A stretch of 64,000 nucleotides of DNA, taken from Undaria pinnatifida (taxonomy: Eukaryota; Sar; Phaeophyceae; Laminariales; Alariaceae). This document shows positions 56,231 to 64,000 of this stretch, piece after piece; the stretch's first letter is position 1; every line of letters starts with the position of its first letter. The DNA is taken from positions 6,018,655-6,082,654 of the forward strand of contig JABAKD010000005.1 of the NCBI GenBank assembly GCA_012845835.1. Direction: 5' to 3'. Position numbers and translations under genes: made by a program. Below the pieces are notes generated by a model. The model had not been told where the DNA came from. It did not search any database and saw only the letters and a list, made by a program, of their open reading frames with translations.

Positions 56231-57060
56231 TGCGCCTGACAGCACATCTTCTTTCAGGCCTTCCGGGACGGGACTCCAAACCACGTGTCTTCGTCACACG
56301 ATGCAAGCCCTACCACAACCCCGACGACACCAGCGACATACCCAAGCACCTACCCGCGGACCTCACAACATTCGCCCTCACAGCTTCCATTAAGTCCACG
56401 TCACCCTCGACGACGTCACATCACCACCGGAGCGCCTCGAGGTCGAGCAGATCACCGGCCATCAACTCGTGCGCGGCCGCGGCGGGGTCATCGCCGTCCT
56501 ATACGAGACCCACTGGGCCGGACTCCTCAGCCCCTCGTGGGAACGCGAGCTCGATCTCTAAAACTTCAGGCGCCATATCTTACTATACTAGTCCGGAAAG
56601 CCGACACAACACCGTCAGACCAACCGCCTATACCGCCGGATGCGCATCGGCGCCGCACACCGCGAGCTCTCCCGATCTCAAGGCCAACTCTTCCTCGCCC
56701 CCGGCTACACCCGGGTCCCCCGCGACCTTTGGCTTCGCAATTTCAGCACCTCCACCCTCCCCTCCGGAGCACACGTCTGGTACAAGGCCCGTGACGGCCT
56801 CTGGTGGCTAGGCAAGATCGCTCACCGCGCACCACCAGACGCCTCTTCGCGGAACCCCCCGGACCCTTCCCCGGGTAGCTCCTACATCATCAGGTACCTG
56901 GACGACCCCGGCCCGATCAAGATCCACCTCCAGCCAGCTCGCTACACTACCAGCCGAAACGCCGCCCCGGATCGTGGTGCCTTCAACGCCATGGGCATCG
57001 GAGCCTATCCCGTGCGGTGTTACGGAACTCTGATTCCTCCCGCGGTGTCCCTACCGTTCC
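56231..57060 (+). pseudogene. Ty3/gypsy pol 3' end: integrase C-terminus, chromodomain-like, extra domain
   Basis: In one frame RVFVTRCKPYHNPDD resembles the LKPYH segment ending gypsy integrases. From 56394, in another frame, PPERLEVEQITGH, GRGGVIAVLYETH and HWAGLLSPSWERELDL match a chromodomain (YxxxWxG, then PSWE). Two nonsense codons (TAA 56559-56561 and TAG shortly after) interrupt it. The same frame continues with PSGAHVWYKARDGLWWLGKI and YIIRYLDDPGPIKIHLQ, a small beta-rich, Tudor/chromo-like module, and ends near the poly-C at 57060. RT and protease are absent: a truncated, dead element. That chromodomains guide gypsy integration to chromatin is known for the family; targeting here is inference. 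Confidence 0.65.
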
Positions 57061-58990
57061 CACCCCCCCCCTTGGTTAGTTTCGGGTGTTTATTTGTTTT
57101 GGTGGTTCGTCTACAGTGGTTTTGGGACTAGTTCTTCACCGTCGGCCTTTAATTTACAGCAGTTTTGAGAGTAGCACCTCATGGTTAGCCCTTTCACCTA
57201 CAGTAGCTTTGAGAATAGTTCTTCATAGTCAGCCTTCACCCTGCAGTAACTTCAGTGGTATCTTATCATGGTAATATTTCCGACCTAGAGCGGTTTTTCG
57301 TCATGCCTTCTCATGGTTAGCCTCCAACCGTCATCAGGTTTTGGATTTGGTTTTTAAATAGTGTTGTCACTCGTAAAACCTCCGCTCTCGTCTTTGTTTT
57401 CATGCCAGCGTTTGTCTTTTTTTTCTCACCACCACCGATTGCGCCTGCACCACTCCGTGACGGCTGACAACTCGTGGTGGTACAGCAGTATTTATAATTG
57501 TCTGCAGTATGCAGTGTTTTGGATACGCCCGTCTGACGACTCGGTATTCCTTTGCCCCACTCTGTGATAGCTATCGAACCAGGACCGTCTCGTACCCAGG
57601 GTGTGTTTGGGTATTCCTCTCCCTCTCTTTGTTCTGTTCTATTTGTTTTCTCTCTACCACCTCGGCCTCCGCTAGTCTCGTTTCGTTCAGGCTTCCGAAC
57701 CGTGGTGACTTGTTTTTTTTCATTTGTGCTTGTACTTCACAATTCCTCCGCCGATACTGGGTGATTTTGCGCCTAGGCGTTCGACCTTTGTGTTGTACCC
57801 TGACCACCGTCGGTGCCGCTTTGCCCTTACGGCATCACCGAGCTGTAGGCTTGATCGGTTTCTCTCCGTACTTTAAGCAGGGCCCCGCTAGCCTTGCAGA
57901 CTCGCAAGACCACCGAAATACCGGCCGTCTTTTTCTTTCTTTTCTTCGTATTTTCTTCGTGTTTGGGTCCCGGTAGCCTTTGCCTCCCCGCAAGGCCGCC
58001 GGATTCTCGGTCATCATATCCTGCCACGGCTGATCCCCTGGAACTGTGCTCAGGTTCCCGTGAACTTCCCAATCACGGCGGTAGTTATGCTCTCCCCTTT
58101 TACGTGTATTTTCGTTTCTGTTTTTTTTTTGTGTACACCTTGAGTTGTCATTCTACGCCATACGACGCATCATTCGGCCCCCCGTAGGCGTTATTTTGGC
58201 ATTCTACGCCATACGACGCATTACTCGGCCCCCTGTAGGTGTTATTTTGGCATGCTAACTCTGTCGCTCGGCGCTGCTAACATTTTTTCTGTCTTGGACG
58301 AATTTGGTCGATCCACGCGCGCACCTCTTCGGATACCCTGACTTTCTGTTCGTGTTGGTTGAGTTACCCTGCTACGTTTGCCGGTATTGTTCCCAGCGCG
58401 AACAGGTATCCCAAGGCGCCACGTTGTTCGCTCGACCAAGTGGTCCTAGCAGGACCTAGAGTTTTAGGGAGCCCTACGGCAACCTAGCCGCGTTATTTTT
58501 GTCTTACGTGCTATTGTCCATTTTCTTCGGGCCTTGACCACACGGCTACGCGTAAAGCCTCTCGGTCATATATACTTTCGAATTTGGGTGACGTTCCCTT
58601 TGCGAGCTTTCGAGTAACCGACCCTGTACGGCGCAGGACTCCCCGTTCGCCGCACCCTGGGTCCCACATAGATCGCTCCGGCAATATATTTCTGTCTTTC
58701 CCTTTGTCTTCAATTCATTTTTTGCCTTTTTTTGCTACCTTCGCTTCGTCTTCAGGTTTTTGTTTCGCTTCCAGTTTCGGTTGCTCTACTTAGGTTGCCC
58801 CATTCTGGGTTTTCTGTCTTCCTCTATCTTGTTATAGCCTTTCTTTCAGCAATCTGCTTTATTAGTGAATGGCCCTATCCTTGGCGTTTAGGCCTCATTA
58901 CGAGGTGTGGAGGAATCTATAGCCTCATGTCTTTGTTTCGAATAGCCTCATCTTCAACCCCCTTTCCGGTCTTTTAGGATGAACTTTGTC
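57061..58990 (+). mobile_element. Region downstream of gypsy pol, possible 3' UTR/LTR
   Basis: Starts after a C-run. 57100-57330 is a degenerate ~62-bp tandem repeat (CTACAGTGGTTTTGGGACTAG-like units). 58149-58250 holds two 51-bp units beginning CATTCTACGCCATACGACGC. The long T/C-rich interval may include a 3' LTR, but I cannot define its ends or find a 5' partner. ORFs here are not supported. Confidence 0.4.
58149..58250 (+). repeat. 51-bp tandem duplication
   Basis: Two copies beginning CATTCTACGCC at 58149 and 58200, differing at a few bases. Confidence 0.95.
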
Positions 58991-59061
58991 GTAACCCTTC
59001 GACCGTCTCGAGGTCTGCATATACGATTTTTCAGGGTGGGCTAATGTAATAGAGTGTCAGT

Positions 59062-59127
59062 ATATCTGGCAATAGATTTGGTAAGATAGCCCGTAGAGTC
59101 ATGGTATATTGGCCACATGAAGATTCT
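59062..59127 (+). repeat. 66-bp direct repeat, right copy
   Basis: Partner of 55570-55635, followed at once by more GATGCCC/CCCATGGG satellite. Confidence 0.8.
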
Positions 59128-59235
59128 CTGCCCACGGGACCCCCAAGATGTCCCGTGGTATGCCTACGGGATGTCCCATGGGATGTCCTTATCGGATGCT
59201 CATGGGATGCCCGTGGTGAAGAGTCCCGTGGGACA
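59128..59235. repeat. Palindromic GATGCCC/CCCATGGG satellite, block 3
   Basis: Short block of the same modules as at 54183-55565. Confidence 0.85.
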
Positions 59236-60862
59236 TCGGGAAAATAAGCCAACAAATATGTATCATCCCTTCAATACCTTCTAGTTTTCTTGTGTCAGTA
59301 TGCAGTACATTGGTTACGTCATTTTATTGATCATCACCTTTGTTGCGACTGCAGCTCAACCATTGTACTTCGTCTTCGGTATCATTCTGCACAACCCGAA
59401 ATCGGCCTGCTAGTTGAATGGCGCGTTGTTGCTTGACTTGTTGTCTCATATTTGTTACGGGTTTGTAGTAGTGCTTAGTTGGTGTTTCTGGCGGTAGCAT
59501 AGCAAAATATGACGGACGCGAACGGGCGGGGTGGTCGAGAGGTTTGCACCGGCGAAATCGAGAGCCTGGCTATGGATGCGCGGCACCGGATTGGTAGTGA
59601 GGACCCCCCACCGGACTTGCAGGTAGGTGCCTGGTAGTCGCTGTGATGTACTGCGAGTGGTTTTATTCAAACGCAATATATGCCATGGAACAAAGGTTTG
59701 CATCGGGCGTCGCTTGCCACGAGATGTTGTATAATGATCATCGTTGGATGTCTGTAGGGTGCAAGTTTGATTTCAAGGTAGGCTGTAGACGTCCGACCCA
59801 CCGACATGTGTGTGCTTTTCCGTTGTTAATTGTGGTGCTCGTGTGCCTCTCAACCCCTATTTCACAATTTCGATAATTTGTGGATTTACTCTGCGCTTCT
59901 CTGAACCTTCGGCGGTCTATTGTTTGTGGTAACCTCGTAGTGTAACTACTATTTTATACTCCGATACCTAGTACCTGGTATACAGTGGTAAGCAAAGTCG
60001 ATTTCGTGATGCGTTCGAGCCTAGCAAGTGATTCCTTCTTCAGAAAATGGCATGCCGAAAGGCGCGAGAGCGCGCGTTGGCAAATTTCGGTGCAAACCGA
60101 TGAGAAGTGGCAATGCAGAACCCTCTTCGGGATAAAAAATAAATGTAGGTCTGGGAGGGGAGAAAAGGTGGCACCCGCCTGTTACCATGGCTTGTCCCGA
60201 AAGCTGCTGAGGATGAAACCCCCCACGGCTGGAACTAGAAAGTTAACGTAACGACCAAAAACTTGGCAAAAAATGTACGGGTACAACTTCACAGCACATT
60301 AGTATCGTTATTAATGTTCATAGTACAGAGTGGCTGTTTCTGTGAGGCAGGTCGTTGCCCGTTCACGTACTAACGATTCACTCCGACAAAAAGAGTAGCA
60401 TTATACTTACTGTCTGTTGCGTCGAAAAGTTGATACTTCGTTCATGCCACAGCAGTGTTACTTTTGGTATACCTTGGCATCGGTCGACCGCATCTTGAGC
60501 CTCCCCATCTATTTTTTTTGGAGATCTGTCGCGTGTGGCGCCCGCCCTCGTGGCACAAGCGGTCACCCCAGTGCATTTATCCTTCATGCCTTGGTCTACT
60601 GCAGTGTGCCAGGGTACGCAAAAGATACTGATCAAGGACCCAAATCGCGAAATTTAATTTGGGGTGCATTTTGTTGCTGCGGCCTTGAGTGCATGGGCTG
60701 CTCGTTATGCTTTCCGCTGTATCATAGTATATCAGTCTCGCTTCGCAGCAATATTATAGCCTAAAAACATAGCTTATGTGTACGAGCGAGCTTGTAATCG
60801 TAGAGCAATGCAATCGGTGGTCGAATCCGATCGGAGTATGGCGATAAAAGGATACGCCACCA
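59236..60862. other. Intergenic, nothing confidently recognised
   Basis: 59527-59600 begins like a Ser/Leu tRNA (GGGGTGGTCGAGAGGTT) but lacks a B box and foldable arms. ORFs are short. An 88-codon plus ORF (59985-60251) has no known motif. Confidence 0.4.
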
Positions 60863-62655
60863 TTGGAGACGACTTCGCGGTTCGAGATCAAGGTATGGTG
60901 ATGCCTGGACATGAACAACGCCAGGACCCCTGCAGCTTCTGCCGCAAACTACGAATACTGCTGCTGTAGTATACCTGATGCGAAGTTGGTGAGAAAAAGA
61001 AATCATCAAGAGCGCTTTGCAAGGAAAACGCGCTATCACAGAGCGGGCTTGAAGCTCTGCAACCTTCGGGATGGCGATGGCAGTAGATTGTTGATGTGCA
61101 CGAGTACATACCAGAGGCGGGAGCAGTGCCCCTTGGAATGGTAGCCTTGCGGGTGGTGCTGCTCGGCTAGTCGAGTGAGCAAAGACTTGCCCGTACAGCA
61201 TCACAAATGACTTTAGTTTGTCGAGAAGAATGCTACCCGTCGCACTGTATATATTATATTTCATGTGAGTTCGCCACTCGTACGTTTTACCTGTCTGTTG
61301 TGTTCCTGTGGCACCATGCGTATACGAGGTGCATGCCCCGAGGCTGCGTTCATGCTTCGGGGGACGAGGCAAGCGCTTCCGTGGCGGCGGAGCAACGAGC
61401 AAGATCATTTCGCAATCGAGAGCATCTCGCCCTCGCAGTTGGTCGGATGTGTCTTACTCTTCAAGCTGGAGGCTCCCACCTCCCAGGAACTGACAGGGTC
61501 CAGCTCTCGACACCGTACAGTATGCGGCCCGTGTTATACCGTGTACTACCGTCAACGGGTACCCGCCAGAAACTGCTGTGATAATCAAGGCACAAAAGTC
61601 AACCTTTCCAACGCCCAACGAGCATGAACAGAGGCAGCCAAACCTGACAGAAGGATGTCCGGCGCGTACGTCGAAGGTTGCAGAGCTCGCAGATGGAGAG
61701 AGGTGGTGAAGGTGGTGAAGGGCCAAGCGTTGAAGTCGGGGCAGATACGAATCCAAAAGCTCTGCCGTTTCGTGCTCGCGAAAAAAAGAAAAAGAAAGAA
61801 GAAAAAAAGATCTTGCTGGTGTTCGTACATTGCCCAAAGGCGGTATTATAGAGGGGGTTTAAAAATGAGCTATGTCGAACGACTGAGTCCAGTTCACCTG
61901 TCAAGAACTCCAGCTTCCCAGAGGGCACTCTCGAGGAGCCCCTGCAACTAGACATGAGTCGCAGAGCGCTTGACAGATTAAATGGGTTGTCACCACATCT
62001 TTCGACCCCACCAAAAATCGTTGAGTACTAATCGCACCAGTAGCAACTGACCAGAGACAGAGGTAGCGTCGAACAGGTACAGATATGCACGTTCCGTACA
62101 GCCCACCGCCTGTAACCATGAGTAAGTACTGCTTTAGACAAGAACAGCAGGTACGGTTTGTGCAACGCCCTTTTCAGTGCATTAGCAATAGGAACAGATC
62201 CATATCGTATGGCGTGTTCAAGCGCTCCTTTCGGTGAGGTGCTGCAAGCAAGAAACAAGTAGCGCACCGGTAAAGATCAATTGTCGTTATAAAAAACAGC
62301 ATTCGAATACGGAGGGAGATCATCATGCATTATCATGAGGCACACCTCTCGGACAGATCATGATCTATATCATCTACAGGACAGGAGTAGTAGATGATCC
62401 TGTATCTTCCGCAATGAGATGCTGTGCAGGATCTGTATATGGAGTACGGATCCAAACCAGGACAAAACATGCGCTAGATCACGCCGATCGTACCGCTTCC
62501 ACGCGGTGACATTAACTGTAGATCACACAGATCTTCTTGTAAAGATCTAGATCATCAAGTGGAGATAATAAGTTATCTGTCTGTTGTGCGTCTCTGTGCC
62601 TGGTATGATATAGTACTGCTGTACCTGGTACATATTTTTTCCCGCAAAAATCTGT
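60863..62655. repeat. Diverged dispersed repeat, right copy
   Basis: Sister of 1-1945 in direct orientation about 61 kb away. Upstream of it, 60778-60894 reads open on the plus strand, ending FAVRDQ at a donor-like GTATGG. The matching position of the left copy reads FAVRDR before GTATAG. No known domain is recognisable. Indels between the copies break most short ORFs, so I do not call a gene. Confidence 0.75.
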
Positions 62656-63069
62656 TGGACTAAATCGGTTATGCGAAGAAGAATAATGTGCTCCCAGCAG
62701 CCCAGTTTCAGGCTGCGAGCTTCACTGCAACACACAGTGTGAAGAAGATGGTATATAGATGTCTTCATTAGTTGGTCTCGGATGCTGATAAGAGGGAAAG
62801 AGATGGAGTGATGCGAGTGGGCGAAGCCATCTCGCTCCACACCAGGCAATATTCTCAAAGCCTCCAAATTCCCAAATACTACAGGTACTCCATTCTCATA
62901 TTTCCACGTGTTCCTAGATTGCAATTTGGTTCCAGGAACAGTCTACAAGGACCTCCAGGGCTATTCCACGTGTCCTTCCCATGTTATAATATTCCGCCAT
63001 ACACCGTCGGGTAATCCCACAATACCTCGTCGGACGATCCTCCGTGACCATCGTTGTTCCTACTTTGTT
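62656..63069. other. Intergenic, nothing recognised
   Basis: No conserved features apparent. Confidence 0.4.
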
Positions 63070-63456
63070 CGTTGAGGCAAGCTATACCGAACACCCTCCC
63101 TGGCGCTGGATCAACTAACAAGCCTGCAACAACGCTGGCAACTCCCAAAAGCAATTTACGACCTAAAACTTATATCGACCCAGGCTACGGTAGGGGGGTC
63201 CCTTTTTGGGCCTTTTATTTCAGTGGCTAGGGGTCACTCGCGCGAGTAACCCCTTTGTTCCTATGCGATCTTACATTGTCTTCTTGTTTTACATTGACGA
63301 AATCAATCCGCAATGCAAAGGTGATCTAAGCTGCGCCAAAACACCTGCTTAAACCATTTTCATCCGTGGGGTACAGAGTTACTCGTGCGAGTGGCTCAAA
63401 CACACGAGTGAAAATGTGGGTACCCCCCCTACCGTAGCCTTGGTCAATCCCCAACA
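63070..63456 (-). mobile_element. Probable copia 3' LTR (minus strand)
   Basis: The minus strand reads TGTTGGGGATTG from 63456, immediately after the RNase H codons, the usual copia LTR start. A TATA-like GATATAAG lies further in. The far end is uncertain (perhaps near 63070-63075, GCTTGCCTCAAC). An internal inverted repeat at 63177-63445 may be a nested insertion. Confidence 0.45.
63177..63445. mobile_element. Foldback/MITE-like inverted repeat
   Basis: GACCCAGGCTACGGTAGGGG (63177-63196) faces its near-exact reverse complement at 63422-63445. Inside lie palindromes ACTCGCGCGAGT (63236) and ACTCGTGCGAGT (63380). No certain target duplication. TA dinucleotides within the arms would allow a mariner-type reading, but this is unproven. 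Confidence 0.5.
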
Positions 63457-64000
63457 AAAGTCACGGTGTTTCTCAAAACTCTCCCGAGCAATCGCCTTGA
63501 TGGGAATGTCCGCATGCTGATCCTCCGTCCTCAAGTACTTGACGCATAAGTCTCCTTTTCCCACCAGCTCGCGCAGGAAGTGGTACCTCACATCGATGTG
63601 CTTGCTGTTTGACGAACTCAGTGGGTTTTTGGCGAAGTCAATCGCCCCTTTGTTGTCTTCAAACACTCCAATGCTCGGCGATCCAAGACTAGGCATCAAG
63701 AAAACTGATACTCCTCGCACGTACAGGGCCTCCTTGACCCCGTCGGCCATCGCTACGTACTCGGCCTCAGTGGTGGAGAGCGTAACGGATTTTCTGCGTC
63801 CTAGAAAATCAGGATACGAGCGTTCCTCCGCAGCAAACAGCTACACCAGATGCCGAACGCCTTTCCTCGGCCTTGTGGACGTAGTCTGCGTCTACGTACG
63901 TCTCTAGGTCGTATTCCAACTGTACATCCCCCAACTTACTTTATTTCCTGAAAGTCAAGCCCAAGTGGGCTGTAGCGCTCAAGTACTCGAGAACCTTCCT
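63440..64000 (-). pseudogene. Copia RNase H domain, 3' end of an element extending past the window
   Basis: From the window edge inward the minus strand reads KVLEYLSATAHLGLTFRK, a TAA, LGDVQLEY and YVDADYVHKAEERRSASG. A TGA replaces the Trp expected in the VSWFSRTQK motif, and one extra A in an A run shifts the frame. It resumes STTEAEYVAM, SIGVFEDNKGAI, NSKHIDVRYHFLREL, EDQHADIPIKAI and EKHRDFCWG. These are the ordered RNase H blocks of Ty1/copia. Two nonsense codons and one frameshift make it dead. It belongs to a subfamily different from the A/B elements (ADIPIKAI versus AEFLTKPL). Confidence 0.9.

Noticed and set aside
59525-59620. Ser/Leu-type tRNA
   Set aside because: A-box-like start only; the arms do not fold and the B box is missing.

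Overview
The window looks like nuclear DNA from a eukaryote with a large, repeat-rich genome. It carries decayed Ty1/copia and Ty3/gypsy retroelements, two non-autonomous DNA transposons with intact target-site duplications, GT-AG exon signatures, polyglutamine-type CAG/CAA tracts, and more than a dozen unrelated mini- and microsatellites. No operon, long bacterial-style ORF, rRNA, intact tRNA or CRISPR array is visible. The retroelement types suggest an alga or other stramenopile-like protist, but that is inference and I cannot name the species.

The dominant feature is a 500-N gap (25426-25925) with near-identical sequence on both sides. The last 15.5 kb of the left contig (9895-25425, copy A) matches the first 20 kb of the right contig (25926-45941, copy B). 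Both copies stop exactly at the gap, so this is best read as two alleles placed end to end by the assembler rather than a real tandem duplication. The copies differ by scattered substitutions, indels and VNTR length. They also differ by two insertions: a 985-bp hAT-like element only in A (20204-21188) and a 5.4-kb insertion of tandem, poly-G-bearing units only in B (35393-40777).

Layout. 1-1945: a diverged repeat whose sister lies at 60863-62655. 2280-3043: a PIF/Harbinger-like MITE sitting in a tRNA-like sequence. 4000-9895: C-rich tracts, GACCC and CCCTA arrays, no recognisable gene. 9895-25425 (A) and 25926-45941 (B): GC-rich low-complexity sequence, two 41-bp palindromic minisatellite arrays, a degenerate copia element (15.4-19.0 kb in A, 31.5-35.1 kb in B), a T-rich minisatellite, then two further tandem arrays. 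45942-47860: eroded ORFs of unknown origin. 47865-52086: a probable multi-exon, Gln-rich gene on the minus strand with a 1-kb palindromic GAAGCTTCC array in an intron. 54183-59235: a palindromic GATGCCC/CATGGG satellite and the 3' end of a gypsy pol gene. 63070-64000: the 3' end of another copia element on the minus strand.

No set of genes here forms a recognisable new biological system. The best leads are the Gln-rich gene with its intronic palindromic array, the poly-G insertion, and the allelic presence/absence polymorphisms. All identities are judged by eye.
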